DNA of 64,000 nt from Gonocerus acuteangulatus (GCA_946811695.1 OX328123.1:43365335-43429334); one strand, 5' to 3'; counted from the stretch's first letter, positions 1-10,862 are shown. Numbers and translations are program-made. The notes: generated from the letters alone by a model not told the origin.

Positions 1-793
1 CTATGTCAGCCGTAATATTTGTTATATTTCAACGAAACTTAGTATTCGTAGTGGTAATATAGAGAGAAAAGTGAGATAGACAGACAATTGAGACAGGTAA
101 ATATGTGTTGTAAAAATAAACTAAATCGGTTCATTAGGAGGGGGGGGGGGGGTTTACTCCGGGCCCACAATACCAATTCGCCACTACCAGCCGTGATGTT
201 TGGTATATTTCGACGAAACTCGGTATTCGTAGTGGTAATCTACAGGTAAATATGTGTTCTAAAAATAAACTAAATCGGTTCATTAGAAGGGGAGGGGGTT
301 TACTCCGGACCCAAATTCCTAATATACTCATACCGGTCGTAATTTCTGCTGTATTGTAACGAAACGCGGTATACGTAGTGGGTAACCCATGAGAAAGAAG
401 TGTTGTAAAAATGAGCTGAATCGGTCAATCGGAAAGCGGGGGTTTAATTTGTAATATATTTCAATAAAAAAGCCCGCGAGACATAGGTTCACAAAGCCGC
501 CGCAAGGAGCGCTTTCTACCACTAGAGTGACTGTATCCTGTTCCTGCGTTAGATCAAAATACGATAATATGAGGTTTTTTGTATTTATTACGCATTGTAA
601 TAGGTACCATGTGTAAACATAACTCTGGAAGCAAATTAATAATTGATCAGTTACTCATTACAAATGTAAAAGAGAAGTATTCATGTTTTTATTTTATTTA
701 TGTAGGATATTTTAAGCAAATTGTTCTGGAAAGCGTCTACACTACCCAAATTCTGAGGAAAGTGCTTAGTTATGCAGCTCCTGCGTGACGGAC
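1..793 (-). mobile_element. HINE-1 copy a (Helentron-like, DINE-1 type), 3' part beyond window
   Basis: Reverse-oriented copy of a family also seen at 44535-45479 and 48771-50045. The 5' end, read on the minus strand, starts GTCCGTCACGCAGG at about 793 and is followed by the subterminal repeat TAAGCACTTTCCTC. A core follows, then tandem units of about 130-150 bp, each headed by a C-tract (a G-run here on the plus strand) near 140-152, 290-298 and 437-441. The core is nearly identical to the copy at 48771-50045, so it is a recent dispersal. Short ORFs in the units are by-products of the repeat, not genes. The 3' hairpin end lies left of the window. Family assignment is inferred from structure. 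Confidence 0.7.
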
Positions 794-1283
794 TTTTTTT
801 TATTTGAAAAAAAAAATCTGTTTATTAACCTATAATATTCATTCATTTCGAGAGCTTCGCAACAAGGGTGATCTGCTCTATTGAATAACAAAGAATAAAA
901 ACAATAAAAATGAAAAAAAAGGGGGATAAATGATAATAATAAATACAATGAAGTAATTGGTTTTGAATTAATTGGTCATGATCTCAAATTAGATAGAATC
1001 CGATGATAGGTGATAACATAGGGCTTTGATTATAATAATAATTGGTCAAATAATATGGTGACCAGCAGAAAAAATAAAATAAAATAAAATAAAATAAATA
1101 ATAAAAAGAAAAGCAAGAATAAATAAATAAAATAAATAAAAATAAATAAATAAAGGAATAAGGAACATAAATTAAAATAATAATGGCAATAAATAAAAGA
1201 TATAAAGGAATGAATAGGTTGACAATTATTGTAAGATCAGAAATTTTGTTGGGAATTAAGATCGTGGGTCATTTGTAATATTA
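794..1283. other. A/T-rich spacer, no gene
   Basis: Very A-rich DNA with degenerate AAAAT and AAAT runs around 1075-1150. It lies between the HINE-1 end and the 3' end of the minus-strand LINE. It may include the LINE 3' UTR, but no poly(A) tail in the minus orientation is clear. Confidence 0.5.
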
Positions 1284-3228
1284 CTATATTTTATTGTACG
1301 CATTCGTGGTCATTAAGTATGTCAGTATGGTATCAATATATGGGCTCTTTTCTGCTAACAGCTCGCTAAGGTCATGGGGTGCCTGTAGGTTGTCTCTTTT
1401 TATGCAGTCTGTTAGTAGGTGTTTCACTGTTAAAGGAACGTTGCACGTATCGCATCTAGGCTTGTCTTGTTTCGTAAATAGGTGTGAGTGAGTGAGGCGT
1501 GTATGTCCGATTCTCAGTCTTGTTAGTACAACTTCGTCACGTCTTGTTCTCAGTTTGTTTGACGTATAAGGTCGTATATTGCTCTTTATTTTCCTTAGGT
1601 GGTTATCTGGAGTGCTATACCAAGTGGCGTGCCACCTATTCAGGACTGCTCTTGTTATTGTTATTTGTAGGTCTTGAACTGTAAGTAAGTACTGGTCGTT
1701 CGGTTGGCTTGTAGTAGCAAGTTTTGCATGTTCGTCCGCTAATGTAGACTGTCCGATGTTCTCATGACCAGGAACCCATACCATTGTTACCATTGTGTGT
1801 TGGTCCTTTAGTCTCAGTAGTTCTTGTACAATTTTGATGATGATCGGGTTGGTGTTGTAGATATTGTATAGGGAGAGTAAACAACTTAATGAATCTGTAC
1901 ATAGTATTATGTGCGGTATTGTAGTCTGTACGTTAGATAGGCCCAAAAGTATACCTTGCAGCTCTGTTGAATATATACTTGTGTCTAATGGAAGGCTGAT
2001 CTGATATACCTTTTCTCCTAAAACAGCTGCTGCGCCTACTCCGCTCTCTGTTTTGGACCCATCTGTGTATATTATTGGTGTATTTTTGTTGTTTCCTGTC
2101 AATTTGTTAAATGTACTTCTGTAATAATTTTGAGATGAGACGTCAGATTTTTTAAATTTAGTCATTGTCAAGTCGATTTTTAGGTTGTTTACTCTCCAAG
2201 GTGGATGTGTGAGATGTTGATAAGGGTATGTAACAGAATTTATAAATGTAATATTATCTGTATTTTCGAGGAAGCGGATTAGGAGAGGTTTTTGTTTCGG
2301 TTGCTTGAGTACGTATTTGTTTATATAAGGGTTGTTTAAGAACCTCTTAACACATGGGGTGTTCAAAGTTTTTGATCTTACAATAAATTTAAGACAAATC
2401 ATCTGGCGTCGATAATCCAATGAAGGTTCTCCAGATTCTGAATGAAGGCTACATATTGGACTCGATCTGAAAGCTCCTGTTGCAAGTCTTATACCTGTGT
2501 TGTGTATTATGTATAATGCTTTGAGTGTTGTCGAACTGGCAGATGAATATGCTATTGAACCGTAATCCAGTAGAGGCCTGGTGAAAGCTCTATAAAGTTT
2601 TAGCATGGTACATCTGTCAGCTCCCCATTTAGTATTGCTAAGAATTCTCAATAAATTCAACGATTTGTTGCATTTATAGAGAATACTTTTTATATGGGGT
2701 CCCCATGTAAGTTTTTTGTCGAATATTATTCCAAGAAATTTTAATGTGTCACTGTGTCTAATGTTGGTGTTATTTAATTTTAAATTTGTTGTTGGGAGGT
2801 TGTGTCTTTTAGAAAAAACTGTGCACTGTGATTTTTCCTCTGAAAATTGGAAGCCACTCCTTGAAGACCAATATTCGAGGGCGTGTATGGTATCCTGGAT
2901 TATTTCTTCTGCAGTTTCGAAGTTTTAAGTAGAAATATATAGAAGAATGTCGTCGGCATATTGACAGTACGATACGCTTGGTGGGATAAAGGATCCGACG
3001 GAATTAATTGCTATGTTAAAAAGAGTGGTGCTCAGGACGCCTCCTTGAGGCACACCGTTTTCAAGTAAGAATTCATCGGAGAGCGTATTACCTATCCTCA
3101 CTCTGAAGCGTCTGTTTGATAGAAATAGGGAGATATATCTAAATATATTTCCTTGTATCCCCCAGTCATTCATTTGAGACAAGATTAGCCGTCGCCAAAG
3201 CCGATAACCTATAATAAACATCTTCTTT
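1284..3228 (-). pseudogene. 5'-truncated LINE ORF2: reverse transcriptase C-half plus RNase H (I-group-like)
   Basis: One minus-strand frame runs from about 3221 to the stop at 1284 with a single in-frame TAA at 2925-2927. The N-terminal part has the RT motif GVPQGGVLS and the catalytic YADDILLY just before the TAA. The part from 2660 down has the thumb/linker and an RNase H domain with IYTDGSKTESG (catalytic Asp), a Glu in the STELQGILLGL segment, and LCTDS. It ends with a Cys/His cluster, CDTCNVPLTVKHLLTDC. An RNase H after RT is typical of the I group of non-LTR elements. The endonuclease and ORF1 are absent, so this is a typical 5'-truncated copy. The 5' junction lies near 3222-3235, inside another coding fragment. 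It cannot make full-length protein. Confidence 0.85.
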
Positions 3229-3335
3229 CTAACCAGTAACGAAATCTGTTGTATTCGTTTTCATATAAAGCACGGGATTTAGCTGGAAGAAGTCCGTTTA
3301 AAGCTTCTTGTGCTTCTTCTAAAACATCTTGGTAT
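3222..3335 (-). pseudogene. Possible recombinase-like (Crypton/YR N-terminal) coding fragment
   Basis: Reading leftward from about 3335, one frame gives some 38 codons containing LLPAKSRALYENEYNRFRYW. This resembles the N-terminal SAM-like segment of Crypton/tyrosine-recombinase-related proteins common in arthropod genomes. It stops where the LINE begins (about 3222) and on the other side is cut by the SINE at 3343-3485. Either the LINE inserted into this fragment or it is a chance ORF of 5'-transduced sequence. The family call comes from pattern recognition only. Confidence 0.3.
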
Positions 3336-3341
3336 ATCCAT

Positions 3342-3342
<1 letters not shown>

Positions 3343-3403
<61 letters not shown>

Positions 3404-3485
3404 GGCGCATCTACATCTAGGTCATTAGCGCCGGCATCCAGGGTGCAGCGAGGAATTTTACCAGCGAGCCGTGGGATGATAAAAT
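3343..3485 (-). mobile_element. Short SINE (SINE-C) with poly(A) tail and 10-bp target duplication
   Basis: On the minus strand this is an 80-odd-bp body ending in an A-run of about 60 (plus-strand T-run 3343-3401). It is flanked by the perfect direct repeat TATATCCATG at 3333-3342 and 3486-3495, the signature of target-primed retrotransposition. Just before the tail the RNA can form a GGCGC/GCGCC hairpin around the core TAATGACCTAGATGT. Related copies or fragments occur near 5930, 9932, 10753, 17281, 36448 and 38929. Confidence 0.85.
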
Positions 3486-3495
3486 TATATCCATG

Positions 3496-4413
3496 TTGTA
3501 TTGCACTTTAAACACACTACTTATTATAAGTAAACAAATATTAGAATGAATCACAATAGCTAAAAGTAACCTCCTTCAAACACATGTTTATTAGTAGCAG
3601 GTAAGGTTAGCGTACCAAAAAGATTTTTCGGGCCTAGGCCCGAAAAGTACTATTTTACGGACTCAAACCGAGTATTGAAAACACATGTTTTTTGATGGAG
3701 TATAATGAAAATATATTTACTATAGTGTAAATAACAATGCTGTAAATAATGTTTAGCCCTTAATTTTTAACACAAATATACTAACTTTTGTCGTATGCTC
3801 TCCCCAAACTTTTGTTGTATTTAGTTCTATAAGTTACTGATAATTGTGAACATATACATTTGTGTTTTTTTTGTTCTGTATTTTAAAAAAGAGCAAGTCG
3901 CCGTCCTTGTGAAGCTCGTAAAATAAATAAATAAATGAATAAAATAGTGATTTTCTTAGTTATATTTTTATCATTAGAGTCTATTGACATAATATTCTGT
4001 CAAAACATTATAAAACTAACTGAAATATGGTTTAAAATGAATTAACTATTCAAACTGGATAAATAATCATTTGAGCAATTAGAATTTAGTCCTCGTAAAA
4101 CTGCATATGAATGATTTTATTTTAAATGCATATCTTCTAAAAAATCAATGTTACGAAACGAAATTATTTCAATTAGAAATTGTTAATATTTTTCTTATCC
4201 TGCCATACTTTCTCAATTCAGATTATTCATTATTATTGGCAAAATATTCTAGGATAGTCAAGAATTTTGAATGAATTAACCAATATTTAAAAAATAAATA
4301 AATAAATATTGAAATATTGGGCGAACATTGACAGGCTGACTTACTGAAGAGATCTAACTAAATGGACACATTTCATCGGCAATATTTTCCGAAATTATCC
4401 ATATATTTCTTAC
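3496..4413. other. AT-rich non-coding stretch with one perfect palindrome
   Basis: No gene is seen. At 3625-3646 there is a perfect 22-bp inverted repeat (half site TTTTCGGGCCT) in otherwise AT-rich sequence. The rest is low-complexity A/T, including AAATAAAT runs near 3925 and 4295. Confidence 0.6.
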
Positions 4414-4530
4414 CCTGTCGATGAGAGCATTGAGATCCGAAGTGAACCTTCTGAGCCTCGTGTACTCGGACCTGTACTTCTCCTGCTCTCCCATCGCCGA
4501 CTGCCGCTCACGTCTCCCTCCTTGTATTAT
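4414..4530 (-). CDS. Probable host-gene exon, 39 codons, unidentified
   Basis: A GC-rich island in AT-rich DNA. On the minus strand it is open from about 4530 and encodes a charged, helix-prone peptide including EQEKYRSEYTRLRRF. It ends at a consensus donor, AGG followed by GTAAGA (intron starts at 4413), on a codon boundary. If the acceptor is the TTAG at 4531-4535, the exon is exactly 117 bp and phase 0 at both ends. That acceptor has a poor pyrimidine tract, so the 5' edge is uncertain. A first-coding-exon reading is also possible, because an ATG near 4493 has a good context (G at -3 and +4). It is on the same strand as, and downstream of, the exon at 13489-13719, so both may belong to one gene. 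The product is not recognised. Confidence 0.5.
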
Positions 4531-4535
4531 CTAAT

Positions 4536-5443
4536 TTTGGCCGAGCCTTCGCGCCTTTTGGCGCTAACTCAGATTTCCTTGTAAATATGTCATACATCAA
4601 TATTTCATTTCAGCTCTGAATTTATACACTCATTTTCTCATTGTATGTTTACTGTTTTTTTGTTGTTGTTGTTTATTCGCGTCGCTTTAGTCAGTCAATG
4701 GATCTTATTGGTTATCTTTGAAGATTCTCAGAAACTTGTACTTCAAATATGTATATATTTGTTTACGCATCTATCTCCTACAAATTAACTGACTTGTTTC
4801 CAGGTCAAACACGGAACAGCTATAAAAATTCTTGCAGGCCTGCGTAATGACTATAATTAATTTGGCGAGAATGATTTTGTTTTTAACTTCTAGATTGGGA
4901 TAAAATGTATGTGTCTGTTCTCTCTCTTCTGTCAACAAAAAGGATCCGACTTTGATAACATTTAACACTAGAATACTTTACTCGTTTACCATCAGAATCC
5001 ACCTGCCGGAACAATGTTTTTCGGTGAAATTCGCTCGACATAAATAGTATTCCTTAAAATTTGTGTAATTAGGCATACAATAGTATTTGGCGTGAAAAAC
5101 TACTCCCCCAAAAAACTAACGTTGAAAAAAAGAAGCCAAGTTCCATGCCCCTCCCAAAAACAGTTTTCCTAAGAAACCTAATAACTCCCTCTCAGTTATT
5201 TGTGCATTTCCAGCTTGGCCAGTTTTCGTTAAATGATGGCCGCTATGATATCGGATTTATTACAAACATTCTATCATTTAATGATTCAGGCCCTTAGAGT
5301 AACGATTCAGAGTTATTATAAACTCTCCTATGACTTAAAACAATCAGAGTATGAACTCTATGTAAGTTAAAACGGTCATCATCTGGAAGCTAAGTCAACC
5401 ACAACCTTTCAGGATTTTTCGATTTTTCTTTTGATAACACCCT
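4536..5443. other. Non-coding stretch, no feature recognised
   Basis: AT-rich sequence with no convincing ORF, repeat family end or RNA gene. A short GC-rich part near 4540-4575, with the inverted repeat GGCGCGAAGG/CCTTTTGGCGC, sits next to the exon candidate. Confidence 0.5.
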
Positions 5444-5655
5444 AAAGGCCGATTCACGCTAGACCGTGTCGGGTCCGGGCCGAGCCACGGCCGGGACACG
5501 GTGAAGCAATCACACCAGCATTTTCAATGGACTCGTTCACGCTACACCGGGCCGAGTCCGTGTTTTGTGCGTGTGTGATTGCTTCACCGGGTCCCGGCAG
5601 TGTCCCGGCCGGGCCCCGGGCCGGTTCCGACATGGTCTAGCGCGAATCGACCTTT
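5444..5655. mobile_element. GC-rich miniature inverted-repeat element (212 bp)
   Basis: The ends are inverted copies: AAAGGCCGATTCACGCTAG at 5444 mirrors CTAGCGCGAATCGACCTTT ending at 5655, and similarity continues inward for roughly 75 bp per arm through a run rich in CCGGG and GGCCG. The two arms flank a short loop with CATTTTCAATGG. The element has TA at both edges. It stands out sharply in GC content from its surroundings. The superfamily is not assigned, and no coding capacity is present. Confidence 0.7.
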
Positions 5656-5912
5656 ATGTCTATAACCCTGCAAAATTTCAAGTCTCTAGTTTTTTGACGA
5701 GTGAGTCGCCGATAAATTCCGATTTTGCATCACCTTTATCTCGGAAGCTCTTCAAAGTAGAATTATGAAACTTTCTAATTTTACTTACATATATTAGAAT
5801 AACACCTGTTTAAAATTTCATAAGTTTATCTTTAACTGGTTTAATGTTACGAGAGGTTAAAAATCGGCTCCAATACTTCATGTAACAGGCACCGTGCGCC
5901 AAGATTTCGATA

Positions 5913-5929
<17 letters not shown>

Positions 5930-5981
<52 letters not shown>

Positions 5982-6078
5982 GACGCTTCGACAGCTAGGC
6001 CATTAGCGCTGTCATCCAGGGTACAGTGTGGAATTTTCCCTACGAGCCGTGAGATGAGAAAATTCCTGCCGCCGCACA
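5930..6078 (-). mobile_element. SINE-C copy with about 48-nt poly(A) tail
   Basis: A plus-strand T-run at about 5930-5978 follows a (TA)n tract. The rest matches the body at 9932-10050 and 10753-10862: the minus strand has the inverted pair GAATTTTC/GAAAATTC around the CACGGCTCGT-type loop, then the CTAATGGCCTAG core before the tail. The insertion beside (TA)n hides any target duplication. The 3' hairpin is weaker here because of base changes. Confidence 0.75.
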
Positions 6079-6644
6079 CTGGGCAAAACGGTAGGGTGAC
6101 AAAAGTCGAAAATGTGATGTCGTCGTAGAAAGTCAATTTACGTGTCAAAACGTGCTCAAGTCTTCTATTCATTGAAAACAGAACAATTATTTTAGCTAGT
6201 TTAAACCAAACCTGTTTAAAACAATAAGGAAGGCAACTATTGCTAGACACTTGCTCTTCCTCTGCTTTGTCTTGTTCCAACTACGGTCTTTGTAAGGTAT
6301 GTTTTAAAAATTGTGTGCAAATTTTATAAATTCTTTTCACAATGGATTTATTACCTAGTGGTATGTTCTTTATAAATGCATAATATATATCTAATAACAG
6401 AAAGGCATATCAAAGAAAAAAAAAATTAATGAAATTATTATTAGATTGTTCATATTTTGTTGATTACTCAAGTTTGAGTAAGGTTTAAAAAGTTCCACAA
6501 AGTTCCACTTCCAAATATTTTTTTCGATAAACCTTAAGCTTCTACTTTACTATCTTGAGACTTTCAGTTCCCCCTTCTTCCCACTTTTAATACAAATTTA
6601 AATTTAGTTTAGGCAGTCAGGTAGAAGCTGAAGAATCCGCGGCG

Positions 6645-7479
6645 TAAGAAAGTGGGCAAAAATCACCTTTTAGGTGGACAAAATTCAAAAAAATATTTTG
6701 CAAATCACTTACTAAATACTGTCTAGTATTAGTAGGATTAAGGTAAAATGTAAATATTTACTTTCTTGGATCATCAACAGGCGACGGAAGGGAATATTAA
6801 TCGGACTCTAAGAAAGGGAACATTTTTCCCAGTGTTTATTGCAGTTTTGTTCTTGTAATTACTTTTCCAATTTTTGAACAGAAACTATACGTGTTTATTT
6901 AAATTTCATGTTACTGATGTATATGTAATTAGCCTATTGAAGTTTAGTTTACCACATGATCCACTTCAAGAACTGTCATTAAAAAATGAGGCAAACGATA
7001 CTGACTCGTCAAAAGAAAATGCTGAAGGATGTAGCAGTATAGAATCAGACGATGATTGATGGATATTACGTTTTTAGTGCATAATATAATTGTATATATT
7101 TGTTATTATTAAAAAAAAACAAAAAAAACAAGTCAGTACAATTACTTTTTTCTTCAAGTCGTTAGTCTATTTTTGTTATTTATTTTCGAATTATAGCCTG
7201 TGTATTATTTTTTATGAATATATGTATTATGTTTATGTAAATAATAGATGTAAAAAGGTACTACTTAAATGGTCCATAGATTTACAAAATGTTTTCCCAA
7301 TTTTTATCTATTCTGTCAAAACATTTGTGTGTCTACAACATTTGTTTGTTTGATATACTAAAAACTATGGGTCAACGATTTTTTAAAATATTTTTCCCTA
7401 ACTCAGTGACCTCAAAAATATTGAAAAACACAAAAAAAATAATTTTGTCGCCCTAAAAGTGGATTTTTTCCCAATGTGC
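6645..7479 (+). mobile_element. Unassigned TIR element of about 0.83 kb with short ORF
   Basis: The left end, AGTGGGCAAAAATCACCTTT, mirrors the right end at 7445-7479 (reverse complement CATTGGGAAAAAATCCACTT), giving inverted repeats of about 35 bp with several mismatches that both reach ACAAAATT. Inside is a possible terminal exon: an acceptor TTTTGAACAG at 6871-6880 followed by an open frame to the stop at 7057-7059. That frame ends in an acidic tail (CSSIESDDD), a style seen at the C-terminus of some transposases. I do not recognise the family. Its right end touches the tRNA-derived SINE. Confidence 0.45.
6874..7059 (+). CDS. Short unidentified ORF inside the TIR element
   Basis: About 60 codons ending in TGA. 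The N-terminal half is hydrophobic/mixed, and the C-terminal third is rich in D, E, S and N and ends SIESDDD. A candidate splice acceptor (GAACAG) lies at 6880, so coding may begin there as the last exon of a decayed transposase. There is no start codon of the usual kind at the frame opening. No motif I can name is present; it could be non-coding. Confidence 0.25.
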   Translation: MNRNYTCLFKFHVTDVYVISLLKFSLPHDPLQELSLKNEANDTDSSKENAEGCSSIESDDD

Positions 7480-7558
7480 ACCGGTGGGGATCGAACCCAC
7501 CATCTCTCACTTATGAATCTAAGGCGCTAGCCACTAGACCACGGGAGATCCCTTCAAA
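7480..7558 (-). mobile_element. tRNA-derived SINE head (SINE-B)
   Basis: Minus strand: an A box (TGGTCTAGTGGCTAGCGCC) and a B box (GGTTCGATCCC) at tRNA spacing, with GGGATCTCCC at the start. This is the RNA polymerase III promoter of a tRNA-derived SINE. The acceptor arm does not close properly, so it is not called as a tRNA gene. A related, longer copy is at 24028-24358. Confidence 0.65.
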
Positions 7559-8313
7559 TTGTTATATTCCATTTTTTTCGATAAAAGATAGACTTTGGTT
7601 CCCGGTACTCCAAAATGACAAATTGAGTTGCCATTTTTTTTTAACAAATTTGGAATGCATTGAATGGTTTTTGATTATGCTTAAAGTACAGTACGTATTA
7701 AAATATATATATATATATATCAACACGCGGTTAGTTTTTTTTTTACTAAATTTTGCTAACATGTCTCCAAAACATTGTTGATATCGGGGTTATTGGACGT
7801 ATATCATTCGAAATAATAATAACCATCATGCAAAAAAAGTTCAGGTTTACATTTTTATAGGACCACCTGGATGAAAAGAATTCTTGAAATTTCGAATGTA
7901 CTGCGTTCGTTCCATTCTAAGCTTCTCAGATCACACCAGGCATTCGACCTGTATGGAATCTCGCTAGAGTGACGCCGTTCTTTCCATTCGCACTGTTTTT
8001 AATCAATTAATTCTCGTTGATGTTTCGTAAGTAGCGCGATAAAAGTAGAAACACCTAAATACTCTGAGTAGCCTAGCGTGATTCGAAGCCATTTGCAATT
8101 CCACCTTATCGGCTAACTCTATAAAAGTTTTCTTATCGCCGATGGTTCCATGACTTCCTTATAAGCAAGAGTGATTGCCTCCTATATAAGACTGTTCCTT
8201 CGAAAGCCAATAAATATAAATAACAAATTCTATACCTCAGAAGCTACTTAAACTACCCGAAAATAAAATTGAAATGCAATTAGCAATATATATTCCCAAC
8301 AATTATTTCAATA
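7559..8313. other. Non-coding stretch
   Basis: Holds a short (TA)n tract at about 7703-7720 and otherwise unique-looking AT-rich sequence. No gene or element end is recognised until CAGGGTGTCCCAAATAAG at 8315. Confidence 0.5.
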
Positions 8314-9351
8314 TACAGGGTGTCCCAAATAAGACGGCTCAAACTAATTTTGCGGCCAAACGGTTGGTCTGAGAAAAAAATGTCAGAAGTAAATGTTGTA
8401 GGGCTTGACTTAAGCTTTCTAAATATGTCAACCATTTAAAATGTTGACTGCGCATGAGCGCTCGGCGCTAGATGAAATGTTGAGGTTTGCAGATGACCCC
8501 TATTATTATGCACATAATTTTGAATGGAATTAAAAAACAAAACCTTTGCCGCAAACCGCACTTCGATATCTTTAAAATCAAATGAGTTTCGTGTGGTTCA
8601 AATTTTATTGTTTTAAATTAAAACGATTTTTTGTAGCCACTCACAGAGGTCGGTTATGAATGTGTGATACATGACTTTGAGGTATTTTCGCCTCAACTTT
8701 CTGAAAAGAATATGGCCGATCCTCTAAAAGGATTATTTTCCCTAATAACTTCCATAAAACTGAAAATAAGGCATCTTTTTTAAGTATTTAGTCTGATTTT
8801 TCGTTTGAGACGTTCAATTTAAGTGATAACCCTATTTCATTGATAGATTAAATAATAAATTGTAAAGAAAGCTCTTATCTTGCAGTTTCAAAGCATACAT
8901 TTTACTGTTTTTTTATTTCAAAGGTGCCTGCCTTCAACTGCTCTCAATACTTGTTCCTTCAATATGGCTCTGGAGGCTTCAGCAATCCTTCCTTGCATTT
9001 GGTCTTGTGTACTAGGTGGATTAGAGTAGACCATATTTTTAAGTGTACCCCATAGGAAGAAGACCAGCGGAGTGTGTTCAGGTGGTCTAGGTGGCCAAGA
9101 AATAGGGCCATCCCTGCCAATCAAACGGCGAAGACACTATTCATTTTTGAAGAAATAAAAATACAGTAAAATGGATGCTTTGAAACTGCAAGATAAGAGC
9201 TTTCTTTACAATTTATTATTTAATCTATCAATGAAATAGGGTTATCATTTAAATTGAACGTCTCAATCGAAAAATCAGACTAAATACTTAAAAAAGATGC
9301 CTTATTTTCAATTTTATTGAAGTTATTAGGAAAAATGACCCTTTTAGAGGA
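8314..9351 (-). mobile_element. Decayed mariner/Tc1-type transposon with long inner inverted repeats
   Basis: Begins TACAGGGTGTCCCAAATAAG at 8314, a terminus style of insect mariner-like elements. Two inverted segments (about 8712-8911 and 9162-9351), each containing GATAACCCTATTTCATTGAT or its complement, enclose a transposase remnant. The right terminus expected for the TACAGGG end is missing; instead, at about 9351, the sequence passes directly into the fold-back family. The copy is therefore chimeric or deleted and non-functional. Confidence 0.6.
8918..9124 (-). pseudogene. Transposase C-terminal fragment (mariner/Tc1 superfamily)
   Basis: Sixty-eight codons on the minus strand containing GPISWPPRPPEHTPLVFFLW followed by GTLKNMVYSNPP. 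This matches the segment near the third catalytic acidic residue and C-terminus of IS630/Tc1/mariner transposases (the usual form is WPPRSPDLTPLDFFLWG). The catalytic triad is not present in what remains. It lies between the two inner inverted repeats of the decayed transposon. Confidence 0.7.
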
Positions 9352-9931
9352 GTCTTAACGTGGTCGAATGTACTTTCATTGGACCTAATTCACGACCCCT
9401 CAACGTTCTCCAGTTCTTCTCCAGAGACCCTAACTCTGGAATATCCAATAAAAAGGGCTTATTTTTATGACGGATTATTGTAGAGAATTGAATTTTATGT
9501 CGATTTTATATCAGTCATTTTTTCGCTAAAGCGCACTAATGAGTGACAAATTGCCAAAAACCGATAAAACCCTTGTTTTTTGTCACTTTTCTGCCAATAA
9601 CGTAGAAAGTATGACCACAATGAAAAAAGTAGTTGATATAAACGTTGTAGAGGATTAAATTTTCTTTCCACAAAGTACCTTTAAATGCTTAAAATGTTAA
9701 TAGGAATGGAGCAAAACACACTTTTCTTTTTGAAGTTTTCAGAAAAGTTTATGATCAACGTGGTTTACGCTTCCGTAAAACTTAATAAACATTTTTTAAA
9801 CTTTTTGCTCCACCTAAAAATCAAATTCAATTACTTTATAAAGGCATTAAAATAATAAATTTAAAGCAATAGAACTCACCTAATGATTAGAATTTCTTAG
9901 TAATTATTTTTGTGTTGGACGATTTTTTTTT

Positions 9932-10050
9932 TTGTTTCTTTGTTTTTTTACGGCGCTTAGACATCTAGGCCATTAGTGCCGACATCCAGGGTGCAGCGAG
10001 GAATTTTCCCAACGAGCCGTGGGATGAAAAAATTCCTGCCGCCGCACAGT
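9932..10050 (-). mobile_element. SINE-C copy in left arm of palindrome
   Basis: Poly-T-rich start, then the ACGGCGC...CTAGGCCATTAG core and the GAATTTTC/GAAAATTC pair, ending at GCCGCCGCACAGTGGGG. It mirrors the copy at 10753-10862, so the SINE was present before the palindrome was formed. Confidence 0.75.
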
Positions 10051-10752
10051 GGGGGCCAAACTACTTTTCGTGTTTCAAAAAGGCTACAGCCTCCAAATCT
10101 TAACCGATTTCAATGATTTATTTCAAACGAAAGCTAGTTTTTTGTTTTTCCTGTTTTCTAAAATTACGTATAATAATTCACAAACTTTGACCGATTTAAA
10201 TGTATTTTTTTTAAAATGAAAGCTAATGAAATTTAGAACAGCCTTGTCAGACCAGATTTTTCTTTTTTTGTTTCCACTGTTTATTAAATTACGTGTAAAT
10301 AATTCACCAACTTATACAATCAAACATAAAATAGTATTTTATTTTTCATCTAACTTAATATCAGCACTGATATCATTGAAAATAAACATTCGAACCCTGA
10401 TTAGACTTGGAAAAGATCAGACTGGCGTCTTTAAAACGTAAATTTATAATAATTCAACGAAAAAGAATTATTGAAATCATGTGATTTTTGAATGAGTTGA
10501 TAATAAATTTTGATTTTTTCCAAGTCTAATCAAGGTTTGAATGTTCAATTTCAACGATATCAGTGCTGATATTTAGTTATATGAAAAATAAAATATTATT
10601 TTATGTTTGATTGTAAAAGTTTGTGAATTATTATACGTAATTTAATAAACAGGAGAAACAAACTAGCTTTCATTTTAAAAAATCATTGAAATCGGTTAAG
10701 ATTTGGAGGCGGTAGTCCTTTTTTAAAACACAAAAAGCAGTTTGGCCCCACT

Positions 10753-10862
10753 GTGCGGCGGCAGGAATTTTCTCATCCCACGGCTTGTTGGGAAAATTCC
10801 TCACTGCACCCTTGATGTCGGCACTAATGGCTTAGATGTCAAAGCGCCGTAAAAAAACAAAG
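10753..10862 (+). mobile_element. SINE-C copy in right arm of palindrome
   Basis: Plus-strand mirror of the left-arm copy: CACTGTGCGGCGGCAGG at the start, the CTAATGGC core, then GCGCCGTAAAAAAAC. Its position and flanks correspond to the left-arm copy, not to an independent insertion. Confidence 0.75.

Noticed and set aside
134..522. Short ORFs in the tandem units of HINE-1 (also at 49043-49573) with similar peptides
   Set aside because: They are translations of a repeated non-coding unit; copies change length with the C-tract and have no start-codon logic or domain.
7480..7558. tRNA gene on the minus strand (also 24028, 22286, 62553)
   Set aside because: Pol III boxes are present, but acceptor and other stems do not close and the sequence continues into SINE bodies and tails.
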